Source: Kudoa neothunni
Lineage: Eukaryota; Cnidaria
DNA length: 64,000 bases
Direction of reading: 5' to 3'
NCBI GenBank assembly: GCA_964304625.1
Contig: OZ199840.1
Coordinates: 10,168,001 to 10,232,000 of the forward strand
Shown here: one piece after another, positions 34,075 through 47,150 of the stretch
How positions within the stretch are numbered: position 1 is the first letter of the stretch
How the letters are laid out: the number at the start of each line of letters is the position of its first letter
Program-made: the position numbers and the translations under genes
The notes under the pieces: generated by a model
What the model was told of the DNA's origin: nothing
Database searches by the model: none
Seen by the model: the letters and a program-made list of their open reading frames with translations, nothing else

Positions 34075-37000
34075 AATTTTTTCCTGTAGTTTTATTTTTT
34101 TATCATAACCAAATGTTTTTTTATATATAATAATTATTTATTTTAAAATGCAATGTTGATTTAATTATTATAATGTAATTATTGTTTCGAATAATATGCC
34201 TGCGTAGAATGAATAGTCATTACTTTAATGCGACATTAGTATTTGGTCTCTTAGAGTATGACCAGTTAAGTGATATGTGGATCATCGAAATCAACATTAT
34301 GAATACATTTCTTCAAGTGTACTACTATGATCAACTCGATTCTCAAGTTAGTCAATGACGCTTTGATAACGCGTTTATAAATAAGGGGGTCGTTTTCATG
34401 TAATGTAATATTGAATACGATATTATGGATTTGACGCGTGCACATTCTATCTATTCTATGTGCATCTTCTATATACAATCGAAACGACCTTTGATTGAAT
34501 TTTTGGATTCATCGGCCGCTATTTATTTAATTTTAGTTTTTAAATTATTAATTGGAATAAAGTGCCATAAATACTATATTATTTAAAGTTAACAATTAAA
34601 TTATCTTGATTACGGAATGATATGGGGTTTTAGGGAAGACAAATTTTCTAGATATTTTTATGAGTAATTTTATGGAATAAATAATAGTTTATCGTTTTTT
34701 TAATAAAGAAATATAAATGACTTCATAAGAGAAATTTATCTATTGATTTTTCTCAAATCAATAATAATCATCTTATAGAGATTTATTTTTCAGAAACTAA
34801 TAGTAAATGCTAAGAATAACACCATTATCAAATAATGGGGTAATACTAAAGATCGTTATAGAACAAGGCTTTCAGGATCCATTAGTGGTCCGAGACTCAC
34901 GTCCAAAGTCAACAAAAAATTGTACGACTAAGCATGCTTTGTACATAATGTATCGATTCCAAGTAATCAGAGTCTCTCTCAACAATATAACGTGTGTGAT
35001 GCGTGCACGATCAAAACTGAAGTAGTCTATTAAATAAATAGTCATTTGATGAATTTTACTGAAGATTAATTTATGTTTTCAATCTACTATTTATTATCTA
35101 TTAGTATATACAATAAAAATGATTACTTATTCCTTTTCCATTCGTAGATAAATTATTTAGTTTAAATTTTAAATGGAACAACGTAAAAAATTATGAAGTA
35201 TTTACTTTTTAATGGGATAGATAAGCGACTTATAAAAAGGTTTAAAATAGATGAATTATTAAAAATTGTATTATTTATTATTTTTAATTAAACTATATGG
35301 CAAGTAAGAATTAAATTTTAATTAGTGTCAAAGTTAGGTTCCTTAAATTTTGTTGTTAAATTATTATACTTTAAATTAAAGTCAATTTGCACTCAAGTCT
35401 ATAAATTAAAATTATTCATTCGAAATTGGACCACATATTTAATTTCCTCATTTAATTTTTAAATTTCTAATTAAACAACTAAACTACAAAATCCAAAATT
35501 TCGCGTAAGCTCAACTATTCACATCTGTTATTTCGCACAAAAAGATTAACATGTCTTGTACCTTTACAAATTATGATTTATTCATGACTTTATCTGATAA
35601 AAAGTCCCATTTTAACCCAATTGTTGTCCGAACAAGAAAAAAAATCAAATTTATTATCAGTTTTATTTTATTCACATTTGTTTTCTTGTTAAAATAGATG
35701 GAGTTTTCCTTTTAATGTTATTTTAATAAAAATATTTTCCAAAATAAAAATAAATCCATTTTAAATCTCATTTTTGAGAAAGGGTGCTGAGTTGTCCTCG
35801 TAAGTGGTAGGGGTCCGGAAACTAAAATGAATCGGGGAGCGCTGTTATAGAGGATGAACTCTACGGAACTATTCCTCATTGGTACTTTAATTAGTCTTGC
35901 TACACTTATGTGTACAACCCACATGTCATAATGAGAAATAAACTTATAATTAAGTAAGAACAAACCATTTATTTTTGATACAGCTTCTATTAAGTTTCAT
36001 TTTAATAATTGGAGGACGAAGCGGGGTCTGTCGAGACTCTAAGACCAGAGTTAGCAATCATGTCCGATTTTTTTCCAAATTCCCTATTTTGTACGATTTT
36101 TTCACTCTTGTTATTTGAAAGGCTGAATAATTGCAAAACAGTGTTTTTAAATTAAGAAAATATGGCATATTCCAAAACAATTGAAAAATAATCATAGTTG
36201 ACGTCTTTACGAAAAATCATTAAATACATCTCTTGTACTTGGCGTAATGTTTAATTTAAACTTAAAATATCGGCAGATAAGTTTACATAAATTATAATTA
36301 TAATTTTTAATAAGACATCCTTCAGTCCTAAAAAATAAAGAAATTCAGATTAAAAAAACGCATTTTATAATGCTATGTTCAGATTAAGGTTAATATTTTG
36401 GATTTTTTTCATTATTTATAATGAAGATCAGTCGTATAATGTTCGCTGATAATTTTTGAATTTTCGTGAAGTGTGTTCAAATTCTTAATGCTTAAACTCT
36501 GGAAAAATCTTTTATGCTGATGGTACAGAACATCAAGTCCTGTCGTTAATAGTTTTTTAATAAAATTTTAGTTAAAGTTGATGCCTGAATAAATTAAAAT
36601 TTAACTAACTAAATCTATTGGAATAACTGTCCTTAATTTTAATGGATGAATGGTCATTCATCAAAATATAATCTCATCTAGGTAGTGTTGTTTTTAATCA
36701 AACACCGAACAAAGAGTTGTAATAAAATTTCTCGAAACTAAAGGATCTGAAAAAACTCAAAAACAAAGTTTTATTAATTCAGTTATAATAATCGCAGATT
36801 TAGCTCCTTTTATTAGCAAAACGGGTTTCATCCATAGGAGAATATTTCAGTGTCTACTTCAATTTATTCTGATTAACGCCTTTATGGAAAGGATATTTTG
36901 TTGGGTCGGAACTATCAATCAATCAATCAATCAATCAATCGATCAGAAGAAATAAATATGCCCACTAGATGGATTAATTCGAATAGTGGAATTTTCCAAC

Positions 37001-40000
37001 TCGTCGATCAGATTGTGCCATAAATTTAAGATTTCTGAGTCAATTATCAATTTTTGTTGTATTAATACATAGAATTAAATATTATATAATTTTTGAGAAA
37101 AAAATTGGTCAGACACCGGATAGGAATTGGCAACGCTGATTCGAAAAGGACGTAATTCTCTAAAGTGGCTGTTATATTTCGAAAAACCTGAGCGTCTTTT
37201 AGTTTGTTAATTGGGGTACCTTGTTTAGAATGATTTTGAAGTTAATGATCTGGAAATCTCTACACTAATTCAGACCCTGTATTGTTTATACTATTAGATA
37301 TAAAAATAATAACAGAAGCGTAAATTTTCATATATAATAAAAAAATGATGAAGGAACGTAGAAAAGTCAAAGTAAAAAAAATGAGTGATTAGGATCGATT
37401 AAAATTCTACACCAATTACCTAATTAAATACAGAAGGTAAAGAACTGATAACTTTTTGAATGTTGCGATAAACTTTAAGAGTAGTTAAAAGAATATCCTG
37501 CCGTCTTTATTTATATGAATAAATAAAAACAAAAAAAATTCAGATTAATGGTTACAATAAATATAAAGATAGAATGGATGAAATATGTCAACGACATTGG
37601 TTATGTAGGACAACCTAAACATAGTGATGTGGAAGAAAGAAAGTAATTATTCCTTTTGTATTTTTAAGTAAATATATACAGAACTAGTTTAAATCTTATG
37701 GATTATAACGAGCGAAATCGGCCCACAAAGAAATATATTTCTCACTTTGATACAGAAGTTTACTCATTTCTCGTGCAAATAGTTGCTATAGATATTGTAG
37801 TTTCTCTAAACAAAAATGATAACGTCAACTGGTATTTCTGTGTAATAAAAAAATTCCTTCACTAAATGAGCAGAAACGTCACCTATTTAGGATTGATCGG
37901 CGTCCATCATTGTTAATATACTTGAGTAAAACGTTTTTTTGCTGTATTTGGAATCCTTATCCATACCCAGTGATCAAGGAATTAATTATGAGTCGCCAAT
38001 TATTAGATGGATGTGTTAAATTACGAAGACTGGATACAGTTGTGCAGGGATATTACGCACTTTGTTGGGACAAAAACTCGAGGGTAAATTTCGAAGACCG
38101 AGGAGAATTTTTTAAAAAAGAGGGTGGTTATGTGTTGAACTGATGATTATTAAGAATTTAGAAGGGGATTTTATGATTCCAACGTTTTGTGGTCGTTACC
38201 AGTTTTTATAACCATTTCGATAGATAATACATCTCAGTAAAATAATTATGTTAGTTTATAACGCCTGAAACATTCAATCACACAGAAATACTGAAGTAGA
38301 TTATAAAATATGACGTAATATTTCACTTTGCATTCAATAACTAAGTAATAAATAAATACTTTTAAGTTATACACCATTTTTATATTATTGAGATAAATAA
38401 TGAAAAAGTGCCTTGGACTTGTTAACATCCATAATCGATTCAACTTAAAATGCGAAAAAAATCGTATATTTTGATTTATGACGATTACTCTAAAATTAAT
38501 TTTAATGAGAAAATAATTAATAAGTATTTTTTTTAGTTACTTGATGGATATAAATAAATAGATAACTTAATAAAATAAATTAAAATTTTCACGTTGGAAT
38601 TTTCGAACAAATATTGTTATAAAATTTTTTTAATCGTGAATAAACCATCCAATAAACTTTATAAACTAAAAGCTAAATTATGGAATGACATCGTTAAATT
38701 GAAACGTATTCGATCTAATTTCAAATAGAATAAATCAGAAAGTTCTATTTTTAAAATACAAAGTTAAGATTGAACATTCACAAACTTATTACTGACAGAT
38801 ACAAAAAAATTCAGTACACAATGAAAGACTTTGAATTTGTTAAAATTATGGAGAAATAATAATTTTTTTGATATATTTATCAACAACGTAGAGATTCCAC
38901 GTGAATCCGAATGTGCTCAACTTAAGATTTATTTCCAGTTTATGGGTTAATTCTTGTTGAGATGAATTTAACTACAAAGTGTAGTTTTTTGTGATAAGAA
39001 CAAAAATAAAAAGGCCTTTGAGAAATAAGTGAATTAACAGGACGAATTGTAGGAAACGACTTCGATTTTGTATGCGACACCACCAAAAGTTGCTACACAG
39101 ATACTGTAGTATAGCCGATATTTTAAAAGAAATAAGATAGTTTATTCCAAAAAATAATGCACTACTGAATTTTGATAAGAAAATTTATCCTTACATTGAT
39201 TACAAAAATCCACTGTGAACGAATCACACAATCTTGTTGATACATTGACTTAATCTCTTCGAAATAGAGGATAATCCCTATACCCTCGAAATCAACCCTC
39301 GACTTTCGAGTTTTTGAAGGCCTAGTAATAACCCTGCACTACTTAATATGTACTCTTTAGTGCACGCGCACAGAGGAAAATTTTGTAGGTGCTAGACCAC
39401 TTTTCCTGGATTTTTATTTACTCGCTCGTCGCACAAAAAATAACCTTAATTGAAAGATCCGAAAAATTTTCGTAATAATTTTTTTATTTTCCACAGAGTA
39501 TTTTAAAAATAAATAAGGTGGTTTAAGACAGAATTATTTTTTCAACAAGAAATATGTTATTTCTCTTGTTTTATTTTAAAAAAGTATAAATTTAACTTTG
39601 TAATGTGATTCAGCATATTGGTATCATAGACCTTGAATAATTTCTTTAGATCTTTTAGACTTTCAATTTAATTTGTTTATTTTTAACCAACTCTCGAAGC
39701 AAACTGATGGAACCGTCCTCGACAGCCAGTTATAGATGTGTTGTACTTCGTGTCCTCCTTTATGTCATTGGCTAATTTGTTTTTCTATTTTATTGTACTC
39801 TCTGGACAGCTTTATATTTATCGTTCTCGAAAGTTCGATCCATTCTTTCACTCTTATATCGATTAGTTTGAATTTGTTTCTAAGAGTTTTGCGATAAAAT
39901 CGTAAATCACCTGAAATAAAGTCTCAAAATATTTCTGATTCCCTTGATACAACTGTATTCAATGTGGTGCCTGATTTAAGGCCGGAGCGCTTAACGATGT

Positions 40001-40318
40001 TCACTTTTGAGCCACTCTTTGTTCCAAGTTGTTCCAGTTATTTAATAATATACACGTTTTCTTCAAGTTATCGATAATTTTTCCTATTTTCCTACTGCAT
40101 ACTAACCGTGCCAATGTAATCAAACAAAAGATTTCAAGTGCGTAATAACCATTGAGGGCTCAATAAGCATGCATTCCTATTTTTCCCGAAGAAAAAATTA
40201 TTTTTTAATTCTATAATTAAATTTATCAACGTATTTTACTCTTATCTCACGATTTATATCTATAGTTAATTAGCATATTTTGAATTTTTAACAATATTTC
40301 TAAGAATGCGTAATAACC
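34075..40318. other. Gene-poor AT-rich region with dispersed repeats
   Basis: No host gene recognised. It includes a relative of the 19.0-kb repeat (36575-36900), an ATCA run at 36915-36940, and a relative of the 27.3-kb intron repeat (38250-38450). A 77-codon open frame at 37910-38143 (plus) contains LLDGCVKLRRLDTVVQGYY. It has no family I recognise and its flanks are frame-broken, which suggests decayed transposon coding. Confidence 0.4.
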
Positions 40319-40621
40319 ATGCTACGTAATAACCTTGCGCTACTGTATATAAGAAAATTTCCATACAATCCAATATCAGGTGGGACGGTGGAACGTTTTA
40401 ATTGCACTATTATCGATATGCTCAACAAAATTCCCACGAATAATAACTGGAGCGCAGCAGCACCTTTGATTATTGCGGCATATAGATCAACAATTTATTA
40501 TGCGTCAAAATTATCCCCAAAATATTCAGTTCTCAGGAGGGAAATAAAGTCATCCTTTTCTGTCACCCTAAATGCTGATCACATCAACGTCTTGTTAATA
40601 GACTGCATAAGAATTCAGTAA
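40319..40621 (+). mobile_element. LTR-retrotransposon integrase fragment (fossil)
   Basis: A ~100-codon open stretch resembles the end of the integrase core of Ty3/gypsy-like LTR elements (GGTVERFN then NNWSAAAPLIIAAYRS then a SPKYSVLRRE segment). Only this fragment was found. No LTRs, gag or reverse transcriptase lie nearby, so it is a broken, old remnant. A Polinton-type or BEL-type integrase is not excluded. Confidence 0.6.
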
Positions 40622-41189
40622 AAAGATTCACATCTTGCTCATTGAGTTGCAAAAAAAACACAGAATTTGAATTTTAAAAAGGTAAAATATATACAAAGAC
40701 ATGTATATAATTTTCTCTATATAGTTAATAATAAAGTATAGCTTGGAACCCAAGTTGGAAGAGAATGTTCGATCCGTATTATATAGGTTCCTTCACCATG
40801 AAACAGCGTATTTCGAATACAGTATATCGGTGAGACAAGGTTGGGAAGAATGTAGGCAGCAACTGACAAAATAAAGCCAAATTTTGAGAAATGGGTTAGA
40901 TTATAGAATGCGTCAGCGGAATTCATTGTAAGGGACATTTTAGGGGTTCTAAAATGTTTAACTGCATCATGAACTATTCTGGAAGTCCATACATGAGACA
41001 TCGTATGTCTGTATGTGTTTATAGCATTGCAAACCTAGGATGCAAGTATATAAACAAAAAATAATGATTTTAATACTTGTAATTATATTAGTAGCGATGG
41101 TTTCTCGCTCTAACTCAAGTTTGTACACATTATTTGCATATGTACATAGATATTTATATATATGCGTTATTTACATATATACTTATTTA
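40622..41189. other. No feature seen
   Basis: AT-rich flank between the integrase fragment and the tandem array. A 94-codon minus-strand open frame (40717-41001) shows no recognisable family. Confidence 0.35.
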
Positions 41190-41840
41190 CAGAATATTTA
41201 CATATTTACATAGATACATATGTACAGAATATTTACATATTTACATAGATACATATGTACAGAATATTTACATATTTACATAGATACATATGTACAGAAT
41301 ATTTACATATTTACATAGATACATATGTACAGAATATTTACATATTTACATAGATACATATGTACAGAATATTTACATATTTACATAGATACATATGTAC
41401 AGAATATTTACATATTTACATAGATACATATGTACAGAATATTTACATATTTACATAGATACATATGTACAGAATATTTACATATTTACATAGATACATA
41501 TGTACAGAATATTTACATAGATACATATGTACAGAATATTTACATATGTACATAGATACATATTTACAGAATATTTACATATGTACATAGATACATATTT
41601 ACAGAATATTTACATATGTACATAGATACTACAGAATATTTACATATGTACAGAATATTTACATATGTACAGAATATTTACATATTTACATAGATACATA
41701 TTTACAGAATATTTACATATGTACATAGATACATATTTACAGAATATTTACATATGTACAGAATATTTACATATGTACAGAATATTTACATATATACAGA
41801 ATATTTACATATATTCATAATATTTACATACATATTTACA
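41190..41840. repeat. 35-bp tandem minisatellite
   Basis: The unit is ACATAGATACATATGTACAG plus AATATTTACATATTT. It repeats almost perfectly about nine times to ~41510, then continues as shorter and mixed units (ATTTACATATGTACAGA) to ~41840. Each unit contains the palindrome ACATATGT. Homogeneous in the left half and decayed at the right. Confidence 0.93.
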
Positions 41841-44201
41841 AATAAAACTTATTTACAGGTGTACAGCAGGACAGTAGAAAGCAAGGTTTCAGGATGAATT
41901 TTCCGATGTTTTTTTCGTTAACATTCCTTAGAAATTTCAAGTTTACCTAGATGAGATAATTAAAAATGTTGATTTGAAGACAATTATTTACTAGTTTTCA
42001 CTTTATAAACGTCCTGATCACACTCGACCAGATTGATTTTTATACTGAGCTGAACCTACAAAATAATATCGAAGTTGAATTATAGGTCCATTACCTTAGA
42101 TTCAGTTCATTTTCGCCATTAGTCCGCCCCACAAACCCAAATTTTATGATTTTTTCAATCTGGCCGACATCCCAAACTTTCATTTCCTCTGTACACACTC
42201 GATCACGGTCGTTTCGAATTTTAAGATGGGAGAGAATACAATAAACCTATAAAGGGCGAAGCGACGTTAACTACCCTTATTGAATAAGTCGCCACGTTGG
42301 AATTATGCCAAAAAGTTCAGAAAAACATTTGACCAGCTACTAGGTTGTAGCAAACCCTACAACGAATGACTAAATAATTGTGTTTACATTCGTTTTTTAA
42401 GGTGATTTTCAATAATGTTTACCTAGGAGTGATTTTTTGATAATTTTTAATGTCTCTGTTTATCAGGCATAGAAGGATAATTAGATGGCACATGTAAGCG
42501 GTTGATATTACCTTAATTTGGAAGAGATTCCGACAACGATTAGGCAATTTTATGGTGAGTATAAAGTATTTTATTGTCAAAGTTCGCTTCAGTTATATTT
42601 TTACTATACAGTATTATCATCTGAATAAACAAGTTGATAATTAAAGGTGACGTTGGTTTGAAAAACCATTGTCTAATCAGCTTATATTTCTACTTGTTTT
42701 GTTGCCCCCATATTAGTGTCTGTGGCGTGGTGTTGCATCGACCTCGTCGTTGAGACACAATAAATCCCCTCATCGATTACCACCCTTGATCTGTAGAGAG
42801 AATTTTTAATTTGAAATGATAGATTCACGTTTTAGTGTTTCTAAGTCAATGTATTAAAAATGCTTTAAACTTTTCTATCTTTAAATTTAACGTCTGAATA
42901 GCACGTATCTCGCAACATACTAATTTTTTATTAGCACGATTTTAAACTTTCTGTTTTCGTTATTGACATAAAAATATCTGGAATATTCGAAAAAGTACAT
43001 TGAATTTATAGAAACATATATTTTATATTTATGAAAAAAGTTCAGAAAGGCGTGAGTTTTTAAATGATTGAAATCGATAATAAAGCTACAAGAAGTCGGT
43101 GATTTGTTTCGTTTTCAGTACTGGAGACTACAGTTAAAATTTTATGATGTTTGCTCCAAACATGCTGTTAATTGAGAATTTTGATTTTTTTAACACAGAA
43201 ATTTAAATAAAAATTGTAAAGTATATACGAGATTTTAACAGGAATTAATTTAATTTATTTTTAGAGATATTCTCATTAAATGCAGCCAAAAATTGAGCGA
43301 ATTAGTGACCTTTAAATTAGATATAAATATACTTTCATCTTACTCAATTCATTTGATTAAAAATATAGTTGAGTAATTATTTAATAAAGAATTATTTCAA
43401 AATACATACTCAGCACAATTGAAAACATTTTAATTCATGGAAGTTATTGTCAGTTTGTGTTAGGGCAAGAAAACATAACCGTCTATGTAACAATAATCTC
43501 CCCAACACACTACCAGTAGTATATATATATATATATATATATATAAGTCGTTATACTTCTAGAACAATCTAAATGTCTCTGTTGTATTCCATAAGACGCT
43601 ATATGGTTCTATCGTCAAATAGGATCTTCCAGAGGCCTCAACAGTTTGTATGTTTGGGATAAGAAATACAATCAAACTAAAATTTCACAAACTTAACATT
43701 CACCTAAGATTAGTAAAATACAATTCTCTCTTAAAAAATAAAAGTTTTTCTCTATGATTTATAATTCGCATAAAAAATATTTATAAAATACAAGTTTTTA
43801 CAAATAATAAAGTTACTTTTAGAAATATTGAATTTATACGACGTCATTTTCTGCTATTCCAACCTAGTTTAGATGGTAGAAGCTTATTTACCATCAGAAG
43901 AATATTAGTTAGTTTTGGAAGCCATCCGGCAGAAAAAACTCTTATTCTCTGGATACACTATTTTTTGATACATTAAAAATCTTAATATTTGTTTTACTAT
44001 ATTTATTATCTGCTGCTTTCGAAGCTTAGGTAAACTTTTAAAAATAAAACAAAAATATCGGAGAAGGATTGCATAAAAAACGAAATTTCACAATAAAAAA
44101 AATCTAAACTACATATTTTTGGTTTATACATGTCACCTCTATAGGAAACAAGAGATTTGTAGACGCTGAAGAATGCTATCCAATAGTTGCAAAAAATGGC
44201 G
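41841..44201. other. Gene-poor region
   Basis: No coding region recognised. It contains a pure (TA)n run at 43519-43545 and the 3' flank of the leftward NOC4 gene. Confidence 0.4.
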
Positions 44202-45757
44202 TTATTTAAAATTGATGAGGGGCTCGTTGTTGACGGGAATAGAGGACGAATCGGAATATATTTGATTGCTTTCTGATATTAGCAATTGAATCAACCCTCC
44301 ATGTTCGATAGTGGACAAAGATTTTGGAACTTTGAAATGAACACGTCTCCATTTCCACGCTTGATCACTATCTTCAAGAAGTGAATCCACCGTTTCAACT
44401 ATCTCCGAACAATAATGGTTTTGTAACGAGATCAATTCCCACAAACAACTATCCATAGCACCAGTGTTATCAATATCTTGACAGATATTATCGAACGGAT
44501 CATTAAGAACGGATCCCGCTTTCTGTTTTCGTGACATCAGAAAGCGAATACCCTCATGAAGCGAAAGAATCTTTCCAATACTGATTAAACAAAGAATAGT
44601 GTCACTAGTGGAGTTGGAGGTAAGGGCAAAACGAGCTAGCCTTTTACAGAAAGAAGCCGCCATATAAGCAGGAAGATGAGTTGACGATAGCAACAATTGA
44701 AGTGTGTTCCAAAATGTAGCTTTGCCGCCGCTATTCTCTTCACGATGGTCAATAGATTCACGATACCACCACTGTTTTAATTCAGCCGAATATTCGCTGC
44801 ACACACCCACAACATCGTCGAAATTCAATGCAACTGGAACAATCTTGTATATCTTTTTGTAAAACATTTCGCATTCTAGATTGTGTACGGTCATTAACAT
44901 AACCAAACTAGTTAGGCATAACAGTCCAATAACACCACCACGATCAATTGACTCAAGTAGAAAATCTGCCAACATTTTTGGGTATTGAAAGTGTGGAAGT
45001 ACATCCAAGTGGAGTCGATCGTACACAGAAATTAGCGAATTAAAATCAAGTTCCACTTGCAGGAATCTGATCCAAGCTAATGAAAATATTTTTTTGGTAT
45101 TTTTAAGCCGAACATTTTTATTATCAAGAAAATAATAGGAATTATTGGTGGTTGTTGAAGAGTGTTCTGCTCGACTCTGGCCGCCAACCAAATCAGTGCA
45201 TTGTTTCAACAGTGACAATGTGTTTTGGTGTATGTAACCGTGGTGACCATCTTTATTGTAATTTAAAGCTTCTGTTTTATATAGAGCACCAATACATTTC
45301 AATACAAGCCATTGGACGTCTTTGTATTGGAGATATTCGGTCTGAAAAAATGATGTAACACCTTCACCCCAAGAAGGGTTTTTAATGTGATTTCGTAAAA
45401 ATTTTAAGAGGTTATTAGATTCAAATATGAAGCTATGAAATGATCATCAGCTCGTAGTGTAATGAAGTGGGTTAAACGTGATAGGTAATCATTGTAAAGG
45501 TTGTGCAGCCATTTTTGTAGGTTAACAGATTTATCTTCTTTATGACTAATTTTTTTTCCATTGTACATTGGAACAAGTTTTGTGAAAATCAAACTTAAGC
45601 CACATGATAAATATTCAAGCGTTTCGTTGTTATCGGTGTTGGCAAAGATATCGTCCTCATAAAGCTCCATTAAATCCACTAAATTATTCAGATTGAGTGG
45701 ATTTGTCAGAATGCCTTGTATTGAATTGTGTATATCAACTTTGGTTGGCATTTTCAT
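44202..45757 (-). CDS. NOC4L: Nucleolar complex protein 4 (NOC4/NOC4L, CBF domain)
   Basis: Small-subunit ribosome biogenesis factor that acts with Nop14 in the nucleolus. The ATG at 45757 starts KMPTKVDIHNSIQGILTNPL. The conserved CBF/Mak21-type region is clear from ~45080 down: LAWIRFLQVELDFNSLISVY, VLPHFQYPKMLADFLLESID, GVIGLLCLTSLVMLMTVHNL, EMFYKKIYKIV. THLPAYMAASFCKRLARFAL, DPFDNICQDIDNTGAMDS and LWELISLQNHYCSEIV follow. Length is ~518 codons, as in human (516). No introns are needed. A single frame change lies at about 45405-45420, between YLNLITS and LLKFLRNHIKNPSWGEG. Since both sides are conserved and otherwise open, an assembly indel is likelier than a pseudogene. Confidence 0.88.
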
Positions 45758-45908
45758 ATTTTCTACGTGTATCCGACAAACACCGATTCATACCGCGGAA
45801 TGTGTTAATGTTTGAAATCGTTGATGCAAAAGGAGATTTTATATAGAAAAAATATGTTGATTATTATTAGAAAATGTTTCATTTAATTTTTTATGGATTT
45901 TATCTTTA

Positions 45909-45947
<39 letters not shown>

Positions 45948-46871
45948 CAATTAATTTCACTAAATCTTTTATTTGTACACTAGCGCGAACCGTCCAACAT
46001 TTCTTGGGAATACTTTGCATTATATATCTTAATAATATTCAAAAAATATATTAATGTTTCAAATTAACCCACAGATGCAGTCAAATAAAGATTTTTTTGA
46101 AGCTCCATACTTTTAACGATTGTAATTGGCGAAATTAAAATCACGATCATTTCTGTGCAGGAGTGTACCAATCCCGGTTTTCAATTAACAATTTCTTGTC
46201 CCGGGACCAGAGCTTAATAATTTAAGATCAGTGTCATATTTATTTTCATTCCCGAATTATTTACACTCTCTTAATGTTCAATCTAAAACGTTATTTTTTG
46301 ACCGGGGGGATTATTAAAGTCGAATTATCGCCCGGCTAAGACAGCATGTGTACAGCTGTCCAAGGGAGATAAAAAAGAAAAATATATAGAGGTTGAAGAA
46401 AATATAAGAAAATTAATTTTTATTGCTCAAATAAATGCCATTTGGGCCGGCATAAACTTTAATGTCTTTTTCCTCGCAAACAATCACAAATGGCGTTAAT
46501 ATAAACAAAAATAATTTGTTTAACCTTGCCTGTCGGAGATGGGGCATTCAGCGACCCAAAAAGACGAATTTTGTTCATACTACATAGAAAACTAAATTAT
46601 TTTCTCTATAATTTTCTGAATGCTTCTTTTATTTTTTAAGGATTCCTTTCAATCAATTAAAGTTACCGAATTTTATTTTTAAGATAAAAAGGTTTGCGTT
46701 GCAAAAATTTATGGTAACATTCGAATTTGGCCGTCTAATTTTGATATATTGTTTATTTAATTATTTTTAATAGGTTAAATTAATTATATTATTATCAGAA
46801 ATGTTAAAATTTTACTGTAGTGTAAGATTGTTTGGAGATTTACTCACGTTAATCCCACAAGGTTGTGTTAA
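45758..46871. other. Spacer upstream of NOC4, with (TA)n run
   Basis: Contains a ~33-bp pure TA run at 45911-45943. No gene recognised. Confidence 0.4.
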
Positions 46872-47150
46872 CCCCTCCCAGTGGAAAACTTTTTGTTACA
46901 GTTTGATACTACTTAAGTAAATTATTATACTTTTATAATAAAAAATAATATTGTGCTAAAAAATTATGTCTGAGAAGTTAAATCAACTTATTGAAGATTC
47001 ATCAAGCGGCGACGATGATGTTTAAAATAGTTGCCAAGGCCTTCTCAATAAAAAAAGCCATTCCTGAGACGGTCCAATTTTTGATCGATAAAATCATCAT
47101 CCGTTTCTGAATTATTGGGGAGGAATTGTCATTGCGCTATTATTATTCCT
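46872..47150 (+). mobile_element. piggyBac-like 5' end remnant
   Basis: TTAA (46868-46871) is followed by CCCCTCCCAGTGG, a piggyBac-style terminus. About 95 bp in, an ATG at 46966 opens MSEKLNQLIEDSSSGDDDV, the acidic Ser/Asp type of start common in piggyBac transposases, before a stop. The remainder was not found. Confidence 0.4.

Noticed and set aside
40319-40621. Host gene with an integrase domain
   Set aside because: Only a short piece of the integrase core with no flanking host exons; best read as an old LTR-element fragment.
41190-41840. CRISPR-like array
   Set aside because: The units are directly adjacent without unique spacers and the window is animal DNA; it is a minisatellite.
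45911-45943. (TA)n run as a replication origin or promoter element
   Set aside because: Several such runs occur (33316, 43519); they are ordinary microsatellites without other signals.
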